64,000 nucleotides of DNA from positions 124,001-188,000 of the forward strand of contig NZ_CP108143.1 of the NCBI RefSeq assembly GCF_036206005.1, given 5' to 3'. How positions within the stretch are numbered: the stretch's first letter is position 1; every line of letters starts with the position of its first letter. Source of the stretch: Streptomyces sp. NBC_00178 (lineage in GTDB: Bacteria > Actinomycetota > Actinomycetes > Streptomycetales > Streptomycetaceae). Below, in pieces: positions 42,401 to 52,400 of the stretch. The notes below the pieces were generated by a model, which saw only the letters and a program-made list of their open reading frames with translations, had not been told where the DNA came from and did not search any database. Position numbers and translations under genes: made by a program.

Positions 42401-43427
42401 CGTGGAGATGGCTCTGTACCGCATCTGGCGGGGGGTTCTCCTGCACACCGAGGTCGGCATCGACGACAACTTCTTCGAACTCGGCGGCACGTCGATCTCG
42501 GCCATCAAGATGGCGTCCGCCGTCCAGGAGGAGCTCGGTGTCACGCTGCCGGTCCGGGACGTGATGCTGCACCCCACCATCGAGGCGCTCGCCGAGAGGG
42601 TGCGCAGCGTCGGCACCGGACTTCCGCGGGCCGCCGAGTCCAGCAGCCTGGTGGAGTTCCGCGCGGGCAGTGGCCGCAGGCGACTGGTGTGCGTGCATCC
42701 CGCCGGTGGCACGGCCTTCTGCTATCTGCCGCTGTCCTCGGCGCTGCCCGACGATGTCGGCGTGGTGGGCCTCCAGGCACCCGGGATCAATCCCGGCGAG
42801 TCCACCCTGCCCGGTGTCGAGGCGATGGCCGAGGAGTATCTGCGGCTCGTCGGTCCCCGCCATGACGAGGCACTGGTGCTGTGCGGGCTCTCGTACGGCG
42901 GCCTGATCGCCTACGAGATGGGCCGCCGCCTGGTGGAGGCCGGGCACGGGAGCGTGAGCGTGGTCCTGCTCGACACCCACGGCGCGGAGGACGCGGCACA
43001 GCGTGCCGCGATCGCACCGGTGGGCATGGCCGAGTTCCGGGACAAGCTGGTGCGGTTCAACGGCATGTACCCAGGCATCGACGACGACCAGGTGGCGCGC
43101 TACCTGAACGTCTACAACCACCATCGCGAGACGGCGCGCGACTACGCCGTACCGGAGTCACCGGCCCGCGTCGTGCTGCTGCAGGCGACGGCCGTGGATG
43201 AAGGGGACGGGGGCGAGGCGGGGGAACGGATGCGCGCGTTCTGGCAGCGCCGCGTCAGCGGTGAGTTCGTCGTCGAGCCCGTGGCCTGCGGCCACTGGGA
43301 CATGTTGGAGAGCGACGAACTGCCGCGCGTCGCCGGCGTCCTCGCCGCCGAACTGGAACGGACGGCAGCTGGACCGGGCGTGACCGGCACGCAGCGCACG
43401 ACACTTTCTGGCACGTCGGAGGCATGA
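39432..43427 (+). CDS. single-module NRPS: C-A-T-TE
   Basis: A 1331-residue synthetase. Condensation domain at about 15-450 with the active AHHIVFDGW motif (near 150); adenylation at about 484-970 (YTSGSTGRPKG, GYGPTEATLY, YRTGDL, LPLNRSGKVD); carrier at about 990-1057 with FFELGGTSIS (Ser near 1019); thioesterase at about 1077-1313 with GLSYGG (Ser near 1154) and a late GHWD His. My reading of the A-domain pocket is D-A-H-F-L-G-G-L-Y-K, which suggests a hydrophobic residue but matches no code I know exactly. It begins with GTG after GAGGGG and overlaps the next gene by ATGA. It most likely adds one amino acid to an amine or hydroxyl and releases or transfers the product. Confidence 0.92.
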   Translation: MPSPRITAAHHRGTEALPAPLSLSQERLWVTARMDGAAGAAYNEPMPFDIRGPLDRDLLLRALHLLAARHEALRTRLVPSGGSALQIVDPPDTGFPVAFEDLTGLPDAAEQFARIRLEVEGRPFRLGEEPMVRGCLVALEPDHHVLLLTAHHIVFDGWSRTLLLRELGLVYTALRHGHDASLPELTWQYGDYTRWQWDWMSGEEPTAHADYWVSTLTGAPAVLSLPTDRPRPPEQAFEGDRVPVIVEEDLTRALRALAADNGVSLYATVLTGWTLLLSLLSGQDDIVVGAPTSNRRRGDVEGLIGFFVNTLALRTELSGSPSVSDVLAQVNQRIRDALTHVDLPFERVVELVNPPRSPAYTALFQVMFAWVPSMRGELELHDLEVELREDATHVPAKFDMVLALADEGASLAGEIDYAVALLDRATVERYIRQFLRVLRLMTERPEAGIADLTLLDEDEQRELLATFSTGPLAASGASAPAGLLERFAAHVRERPQQLAMVAGDVEVDYATLDRRSSRLAQALIARGAGPDRVVGLHAGRTAGLVVGVLGILKAGAAYLPLDPGQPPERLTSMVSDAAPVLVLTDQEVATGDDRHLWKDLAETEAEGALDEPPVTDADPARLAYVIYTSGSTGRPKGVAVTHGSVVNLFDHWHELMGSAPGEASSAWSSIGFDASVHEILVPLTTGAVLHMVPDDIRGDPGALMDWLRDHTVTQAFLPPSYVLWIDEDPAERLAGLSLRQLLTGVESLPERALHRMRELLPGLRICFGYGPTEATLYSTAYTDPRPYDRSCPIGRPLRGTRLYILDTRMRPVPVGVAGEVYIGGASLARGYLNRPDLTDERFGPDPFVPGERVYRTGDLARWLPDGNAEYAGRGDDQLKLRGFRIEPGEIEAALLAVPGVREAVVMADRDTPVGPRLVAGVGCDLDTTRTAYEWRATLRDRLPDYMIPVVVAEFMRLPLNRSGKVDRTEVLAAVARTHSGRVNTLAPRDDVEMALYRIWRGVLLHTEVGIDDNFFELGGTSISAIKMASAVQEELGVTLPVRDVMLHPTIEALAERVRSVGTGLPRAAESSSLVEFRAGSGRRRLVCVHPAGGTAFCYLPLSSALPDDVGVVGLQAPGINPGESTLPGVEAMAEEYLRLVGPRHDEALVLCGLSYGGLIAYEMGRRLVEAGHGSVSVVLLDTHGAEDAAQRAAIAPVGMAEFRDKLVRFNGMYPGIDDDQVARYLNVYNHHRETARDYAVPESPARVVLLQATAVDEGDGGEAGERMRAFWQRRVSGEFVVEPVACGHWDMLESDELPRVAGVLAAELERTAAGPGVTGTQRTTLSGTSEA

Positions 43428-46400
43428 TGGAACCCCACGTCGAGACGTCTCCCGCCGGTCTGGCGGAAGACCTGAGCGCACGGGCCGGGATCGCCCTCGG
43501 GATCCACCGACGGGCCCTGCGCACACCACGGGCCGACGCGGTCGCGGACGGTGAGGTACGGCTGGACTACGCGACGTTGAACGCCGCCGCGGCCTCGGTG
43601 GCGGCGGAGTTGGGCCGCCGGGGTGTGACTGCCGGACAGGCGGTCGCGGTGGCGCTGCCGCGCTCGTGGCAGCTGGTCTGCGTGATGCTGGGCGTTCTTC
43701 GGCTGGGCGCGCGGGTGGTGCCGCTCGACACGCAGAGTCCTGCCGAGCGCCGTCTCTTCATGCTGCGGGACTCCGCCGCGGTCGCCCTGGTGTGTGCCGC
43801 ATCCGGGGATGTCTCCGAACTTCCGGAAGGCGTACCGGCGTTCGCCGTGGACACGTTGCTGCCCGGACTCCCCGATGCGGCAGTCGCCGTAGAGGAGCCG
43901 TCCGCCTCGGGCGATGTGACCTTCCTGTTCTACACCTCGGGCACGACCGGGCGGCCCAAGGGTGTCGAGGTCCGCGAGGCCGGGATCATGCGGCTGGCCC
44001 GGCCCGGCTACATCAGGGTCGAGCCCGGCCTGCGCTACTCCTGCCTGGCCAATCCGGCGTTCGACGCGCTGAGCTTCGAGGTCTGGGCGCCCCTGCTGAC
44101 GGGCGGCTGCTGTGTGATCCTGCGGGACGCGGATGCGCAGACGCCCGAGAGCCTCGCTCAGGCGCTGCGGCGGGAGCGGGTGGACACCGTCTTCATCACG
44201 ACCGCGCTGTTCAACGCCGTGGTCACGGCCGTGCCGGACTGCTTCGCCGCAGCGGGCGAGGTGCTGGTGGGCGGCGAGCAGCTCGACCCGCGGGTGATGC
44301 GCCGCTGGTACCGGGACAACACCGGCAGCAACACCCGTCTGTTCAACATCTACGGTCCCACGGAGTGCTCCACGTTCGCTCTGTGCCATCCGATCCCCCG
44401 GGATTTCGACGGTGACGTGGTGCCGATCGGCGGGCCCCTCCCGCAGACCGGCGCCGTCCTGGTCGTGCCGGGCCGGGAGAGGGTCGCCGCCCCGGGTGAG
44501 GTGGCCGAACTCCTGCTGAGCGGGGCCGGGCTCGCGGCCGGTTACCGCAACCTCCCCGAGGAGACCGAACGCCGCTTCGTGCGGCTCGAATGGCTCGACG
44601 GGGGCGAGGCGCGGTACTACCGCACCGGTGACCTCGTCAGGACCGATGCCCGGGGCCGGGTGGAGTACATCGGGCGGACCGACCGTCAGGTCAAGGTACG
44701 CGGCTTCAGAATCGAGCCGGGCGAGGTGGAGCGCCGTGTTCTCGCCCACCCCGCGGTCGGTCGGGCGCATGTGTGCGCACGGCGTTCGGGCGAGGCCGGG
44801 CCGAACGAACTTCTGGCGTTCGTCGTCCTGGGGCAGGATCTGGCCTACGAGGAGTTCGAGAGGCATCTCGCTGCCCACCTGCCCGCCTACATGCGTCCGC
44901 ACCGGATCCACCTCGTGCAGGACATGCCGCTCAACGCCAACGGCAAGGTCGACGAGGGCTCCCTGCTGCGGCAGGCCGGCCGTCCCTGGCGGCCGGACGC
45001 GGCTGACGGCGCGGTGACGACGGACACGGAGCGAGAGGTCCTCGCACTCGCCGAGGAGATCCTGGGGGCCGGCGGCCTCGGTCTCGGCGACCGGTGGATC
45101 GCCAATGGCGGCGACTCGTTGAAGGCCCTGCGGCTCCGCTTCGCCGTCCGGAAGCGGTGGGGCCGCGACCTGGCGCAGGAGGTCGTCCTGCACGGTGACC
45201 TCGCCGCGGTCGCCCGGGCCGTCGCCTCGGCGGGCCCGGCCGGGGAGTACGCCGTTCCGGTGCCGGTCGTCGCGGGCGCCCGCTCCGCACCGGCCACGAG
45301 TGAACAGCAGCGGATGTGGCTGCTGCAGCGCCGTGCACCGGGCTCCCGGGCGTACTCCGTCCACCAGGCGTTCCGGGTGGACGGGTCGGTGGACGCCGTA
45401 GCCCTCCGGGCGGCCCTGCGGTCCCTGGTGGCCCGGCACGCGGCACTGCGGACGGGCTTCTCCCTCGGGCCGGAGGGCCTGTTGCAGACCGTCGGCGAGC
45501 CGTACGACCCCTGGCAGGAGCCGGGGGCGGAGCGGATGTGGGACGAGGGCGCGGCGCGGTCCTTCGCCGACACCTTCTTCGCCGAGACCTTCGACCTCGC
45601 CGTGCCCCGGATGCTCCGGGTCTGCTGGCTGCCCCACGAGGGCGGCGGGACGCTCCTGCTGCACCTGCACCACATCGCCGTCGACGGCTGGTCGTTGAGC
45701 GTCCTGCTGCGGGATCTGTCCGCCGGCTATGCCGACGCCACGGGCGTACCGGCCAACCGGCACGATCCGTCGGCTCCGACGCCGCTGGACTACTCGGTCT
45801 GGCAGCGCGACTGGTTCGCGTCGGCGGCGTACCGGGCCCAGCGCGACGAACTGCTGTCCTACTACCGGGACCTGACGGAAACGCAGGAGTCGCTGCCCTT
45901 CGAGGGCACAGATCCGGCACCACGAGCACGGCTGCTGCACACCTCCCTCGACGCCGACCGGCGGGCCACGCTCGATCTGCTCTGCGCCGAACTCGGGCTG
46001 ACCCGCTTCCAGGTGCTGCTGAGCCTGTTCTCCGTGACGGTGTACGGCGTCACGGGCCTGGTCCGCCCGCGCATCGCCGCCCCGGTCGCCAACCGCCCGG
46101 TCCGCGAGTTCGAGGACAGCGTGGGCATGATGGCGAACACCGTCCTGCTTCCCCTGGCCGTCGCCCCGCGCGAGGACCTGCGCGCGCACCTCGTCCGCGC
46201 GTCGGAGGCCATCGGTCAGATGCTGCGGCATCACGAGGTGGCCTTGACCGACGTGCTGACCGGTTGGGAGGGGGCCGGCGACGGCACCCCCTTCGACCTG
46301 CTGTTCGTGCTGGAGAACACCGACTTCGAGGCGCTGCGGCTGCCCGGCTGCGTCCAGCGCCCCCTGTGGTGGGCCGCGTCGGAGGCGAAGTGCCCGATGA

Positions 46401-49400
46401 CGGTCTCGGTCCTCGAGCACGCCGACGGCCTCGACCTGCTGTGGGAGTACGCCGAGGACCGGTTCACCGACGAGGCCGTCGAGGCGATGGCCGCATTGTT
46501 CGGCAGGTGTGTGGACGCGCTCGCCTCCGGTGGCCGCTCCACCCCGCAGGAACTGATCGCGCCGTACCGGCGGTCCCTGCCGGCGCACGGTCGCGGGCCC
46601 GTCCCAGAACCGGGCTTCACCACGGTCGCCGAGGGCTTCGCGCGCCAGGTGACCCGGAACCCGGAGGCCCCCGCCGTCCTCACCGCGGACGGCAGCACGC
46701 TGAGCTACGCGACCCTCGACGCGCTCGCCACGGCCCTGGCCGCAGAACTGACGGGCCGTCACCCTATCCCGGCGGATGGGAGCCCTTGCCGGGCCGCTCT
46801 GTACCTGAGCCCCTCCGTCGAGCATGTGGTGGCCCTGCTGGCACTGGCCCGGCTGAACATCACCGCTGTCCCCCTGGACCCCTCCTACCCGCTCGAAGCG
46901 CTGCGCCGCGTCGTGGAGCGCGTCGACCCCCTGTGCGTCCTGGTCGCGGACGAGGACTCCCCGGTTCTGGACGCGCTGCTCGCCGACGGCGTGGTACGCC
47001 ACCCCGTCCTGCTGGGTGTCCCGGAGCCGCACGCGGGTGCGGCCCCGCCCACGCCGTACGACGGGCGCGGGCACGACGGCGCCCGGCCGCTCTACACCCT
47101 GTTCACCTCCGGCTCCACCGGCGTGCCCAAGGGCGTCCAGATCTCCGACCGCACCCTGTGCGACCTGATCCGGTGGCAGTCCGGTCCCGGCGGCCTGACC
47201 GCGCCGGCGGCGACCCAGCAGTTCTCCGCGCTGGCGTTCGACGTGTCGTTCCAGGAGATCTTCGGAACGCTCTGCACGGGCGGCACCCTCCAGCTCGTAC
47301 GTACCGAGTGGCGCCAGGACGTCCCCGCGCTGCTGGAGCGGCTGGAGTCCGCGGGCACGGAGCGGATCTTCATGCCGTACGTGGGCCTGCAACTGCTCGC
47401 CGACTACGCCGTCCGCCTGGGCAGGTTCCCCTCCCGGCTGCGCGAGGTCGTCACGGCGGGCGAACAGCTCGTGTGCACCGACAGCATCCGCCGCTGGTTC
47501 GCCGGACTGCCCGGTGCCCGCCTGTTCAACCACTACGGGCCGAGCGAGACGCACGTCGTCAGCGCCCTGTGTCTGGAGGGGGACCCCTGCCTCTGGCCCG
47601 AGCGGCCCGCCATCGGCCGCCCGGTGGCCGGCGCCGACCTGCGCGTGGTGGATGCCCAGGGCGATCCGGTTCCTCCCATGTGCACGGGCGAGCTGCTGAT
47701 CGGGGGCACCATGACCACCCGCTGCTACCTCGGCGAACCGGCCCTCGACGGCACGCGTTTCGTCGAGGTGCCGGGTGAGGGTCTCTTCTACCGCAGCGGC
47801 GACCGGGCGTGGTTCGACAGCGAAGGGCTGCTGCACCATGCGGGCCGCGACGACCAGCAGATCAAGCTGAGCGGGCACCGGCTGGAACTCGGGGCGGTCG
47901 AGGCGGCGCTGCTGCGCCATCCGGCGGTGGTCAACGCGGTCGTCGTCTCCGACGGCGACCGGTTGACCGCCTGTCTGGAGACCGGGGACGAGTGCCCGGA
48001 CGCGGAGGACCTCAGCGCCCACCTCTCGTCGCTGCTTCCCTCCTACGTCCGGGTGGACCGCTTCAGAAGACTGGAGACGCTCCCGCGCACCCCGAGCGGC
48101 AAACTGGACCGGCGCGCGGCGCTCCGGGCGGGGGGCGAGGAGCTGGGCCGCCCGGCCGTCGTCCGCACCGGGCTCTCCGCCGAGGAGGAACTGCTCACCG
48201 TCGCCTTCGAGGAGGTCACCGGGGCGGTGATCCGCCCGGATCAGACCTTCTTCGACGCGGGTGCTTCCAGTCTCACCCTCATGCGCTTCCACCTCCGCTG
48301 CACCACGGCGCTCGGCATGCGCTTCGACATCGCGGATCTGTTCGAGCACGTCACCGTCCGCTCCCTGGCCCGCCACCTCTCCGCCGGCGGCCCCTCCCCC
48401 GTCCGGGCAGCCGCCGCACCGGCCGGGTACGGCACGGGAGCCCCGGAGCCCGGCGAACCGATCGCGGTCGTCGGCATGGCGGTACGGGTGCCCGGCGCCC
48501 CGGACCTGGCGGCCTTCTGGGACCTGGTGGTCTCCGGCGGTACGGGCATACGGCGCGTCGACGCCCCTGAGGGCGTCATCGGCGCGCACAGCACCCTCGA
48601 CGGGATGCTCGACTTCGACCCGGGTCACTTCGGCATCAGTCCTCAGGAAGCGCGCCTGATGGATCCTCAGCAGCGCCATCTGCTGATGGCGTGCGTCCAG
48701 GCGCTGGCCCACGCCGGAGTCGCCGACACGTCCGCCGCCCGGGTGGGCCTGGTCGCCGGCGCCGGGGAGAACACCTACTTTCAGACCCTGCTCCGCGAGG
48801 CCGGCCCCGGCCGCCTGCCCGACGGCTTCCAGCTCGCCCTGCACCACGAGAAGGACTTCCTGGCGACCAAGGTCGCCTACCACCTCGGGCTGACCGGTCC
48901 CGCCTTCAGCGCCCAGACGGCGTGCTCCAGTTCCCTCGTCGCCGTCCATCTCGCGGCAGGCCTGCTGCGGCAGGGCGATGCCGAGGTGATGCTCGCCGGA
49001 GGGGTGCTCGTCGACCCGGGGCTCAGCGGCGGCTACCGCTACCGCCCGCAGCACATATTCTCCGCGGACGGCGACTGCCGTCCCTTCAGCGACGACGCGA
49101 CCGGGACGATCGGAGCGAGTGGCGTCGGCGTCGTGGTCCTGAAACCACTGAGCCGGGCGCGCCGGGACGGCGACACCGTCTACGGGGTCGTCACGGGCTC
49201 CGCGATCAACAACGACGGCGCGCAGAAGATGAGTTACACGGCTCCGTCGCTGGCCGGGCAGCGCGAGGTGATCCGGGCGGCACTGAGCCGTGCGGGCCGT
49301 ACCGGGGCCGACCTCGGCTACGTGGAGGCGCACGGCACCGGGACCCGGCTGGGCGACCCGATCGAAGTGAGCGCACTGCGCCAGGCGTTCGACGTGGGCG

Positions 49401-52400
49401 AGTCCGGTCGATGCGCCCTCAGCTCCGTCAAGAGTCAGCTCGGCCACATGGGAGCGGCGGCGGGTGTGGTGGGGCTCGTGCGCGCCGTCCTCGCCGTGCA
49501 CCACGGCAGTATCCCGCCGAACCTCAACTTCCGCGCCTTCAACCCGGAGATCGGTTCCGACCCCACCCCCTTCTTCGTTCCGGCCCGGGCCACCCCCTGG
49601 CCCGATGGGCGCGGACGGGTCGCCGCGGTGAGCAGCTTCGGGATCGGCGGCACCAACGCCCATGTCGTCGTGGAGCAGGACACCGGGACCGGCCCAGCCG
49701 TGCCGGGTGCGACCCCCCTGTGCCTGGTGCTGTCCGCGTCCAGCGCGGAGGCGCTCGCCGCCGACGCTGCGCGGATCGCCGACTACCTGCACCTGCGGCC
49801 CGGGTGCTTCGAGCCTGTGCTGCGCCACCTGCAGTCGGGACGTCCGGCCCGCGCCCTTCGCGTCGCGTCTCCGGTCGCGGACGCCGCGTCCGCCGTGCGG
49901 TGGCTTCGTGCGGTGGCCGCCGGAGAGATCGGGCATGCCACAGCGGATCCGGACGCCCCGCCGGTCTCCTCCGCCGGCCTCCCGGTCCGCGCACTCGCCG
50001 AGGCGTGGGCCGCGGGGGCACCCGTCGACTGGTGGGCGGGCTCCGCCCCGGCGCCCTGGGACTTCCCGCCTCCGTCCTTCGCACTCGCGGAGTACGACTT
50101 CGACCGCGCACCCGAGGCCCCCGCCGCAGTGGCCCAGCGACTGCCCAGGGCCGAGTGGCTGCACCAGCCTCACTGGGTCAGACTCCGGCGCGCCGCCGTC
50201 GCGGGCGCCACCACGCGGTCCGATCGCGTGCCGGTCGTGGTCGTCGTGGCTCACGCGAGCACTCCGCAGGAGGCGCTCGGACCTTTCCAGGACGTGGCCT
50301 CGCGCGTGGTGCGGGTGCACCCGTCCGGCGCGTTCGCCCGCAGGGGGCCCGACGCCTTCGACGCCGACCCTGCCGACCCGGTCTCCCTGGGCCGGCTGCT
50401 CGACGCGCTGTCCGTGGACGGCACCGCGGGTCCGGACGACGTGGAGTGGGTGCACGCGCTGCCCCTGGACGTGACGGGTCCGGTCGGTCCCGCCACACTG
50501 CGACGGGCCCGGATCGCCTGTCTTGACACCAGCGCGGCCCTGGCCAAGGCGCTGGCCGGGCGGACCTGCTCTCCGCGCGTGTGGTGGCTGTCCCACGGCG
50601 CCCGGCCCGTCGAGGGCACCGTCCGCAGACCCGAACTGGCGCTCCTGGCCGGGCCGGTCGAGTCCGGCGCCCAGGAGGCCGCTTTGGACGGCCACTGGCT
50701 CGACCTCCCCGACCACGACCTCGCCCGGTGGGGCGGGCAGGTGGCCTCCGTCCTCGCCGTGGCACGCCGGGCGGCCCTTCCCGGCGGTTCGGTCCTGCCC
50801 AGGCAGCTCGCGCTGCGGCAGGGCTACTGGTGGGTGCCCGGCACGGCGCCCGTGGCGGCGCCGTCGGGCCCGGAGCCCCTCGCACCGTCCGGTGAGGGGA
50901 CGGCGTGGGAGCCGGAGCCACTCATCGCGTCCGGCGAGGAGGCGGTCCACCTGGTGCTGGGCGGCACGGGTGGCATCGGCCGTGCCATCGCCGCCTGGCT
51001 CCTGGAACACACCCGCGGCCGGGTCCTCCTGCTGTCGCGGAGTCCGCGGCTGCCCGCCGAGCTGACCTCCTGGGCCGACCGCGTGGACCTCGTCCCGGCT
51101 GACCTCGCGGCCATGACCGTGCACGACGTGGCGGCTGCCGTCGCCCGCCGGACGCAGCGGGTGGACGGGGTGATCCATGCCGCCGGGCTGGGACACGGAG
51201 GACTGCTCGTCCGGCGTGACGCCGACGCGATGCGCGACGCAGCCGCGGTCCGGGAGAACGGTGCACTCGTCATGGAGCACCTGATCGAGACCTTCCGGCC
51301 GGACTTCGCGGTCTACTGCTCCTCCATGTCCGCCCTGCTCGGCGGTGTCGGTCAGAGCGACTACGCGGCCGGCGCGAGCCTCCTCGACGCGTTCGCCCAC
51401 CACCGCGCCGCACAGACGGAGAGGACGGTGAGGATCGGCATCGACTGGGACATCTGGAGCGAGACCGGTATGGCGACCCGGGTCCAGAACCCGGACAGCC
51501 GCCACCGGGCGCACCTGGAGGTCGGTATGTCGGTCGAGGACGGCAAGGCGGTCTTCGGCCACGCCCTGACCCTGCAACTGCCTCAGCTCCTCGTCTCCAC
51601 GACCGGGATCGAGGCCGCCCGCGCGTTCTACGCCCCCACCGGCGGCGAGCGGGCGGAGGAGCCGGCCCCGCGGGCCGGGCACGAGCACGGCGGGGACGCC
51701 GCGGCGGATCGGTCCGGCGGGGACGGTGCCGTGGAGCGGGCCGCCGCCCTGACCCGGCTGATCCAGGATCTGCTGGGCGTGGACGAACTGGCCCCGGACG
51801 ACTCCCTCTACGACCTCGGAGCCGACTCACTCACCCTGATCACGCTGATCGCCCAGATCGAGGACGCCTACGGCGTCGCGTTCGACCTGGCTGCCTTCAG
51901 CTACCGGGTCAGCCTCACCGAGATCCTCAAGCACGTCGAGGCCGCCGTCAGCCCCGCCGGTCCCCGGGCGGGGGCGGCAGCGGGCGCCGGCTCGCGCGTC
52001 GTCCTGGACGTATGGCAGGAGGGAACGGGCGCCGCCGTCCTGTGCCTGGTGCACCCCGTGGGCGGGGACATCCAGGCCTACCGGACGCTGGTGGCGGCGC
52101 TGGGTCCCGAACCGACCGTGTGCCTGATCGCCGATCCGGCGCTGCGGGACGCCACGATGCCCGCCTGGTCACTGGCCGAGCGCGCCCGCCAGTACGAAGC
52201 CGGGCTGCGCGACCGGTTCGGAGGACCCGGTCACCGGCTGCACCTGGCCGGATGGTCCTTCGGCGCGCGGGTGGCCATGGAGATGGCCGCCCTGGCCGAA
52301 TCCGACGGGCGCCCGTTCGAAGGGCTCCACCTGCTGGACCCGCCACCGCCGCAGGCGCACGGGCTGGTCGCGTCCTACGACAAGGACGACCTGGAGAAGG

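Noticed and set aside
39972..43124. A 1050-codon minus-strand frame opposite the first NRPS
   Set aside because: Same reason: low-complexity translation without motifs, opposite a gene with full C-A-T-TE motifs.
43142..51688. A 2848-codon open frame on the minus strand opposite the hybrid synthetase
   Set aside because: It is the mirror of the high-GC codon pattern of the real NRPS-PKS gene. Its translation has no recognisable fold, and all NRPS/PKS motifs lie in the plus frame.
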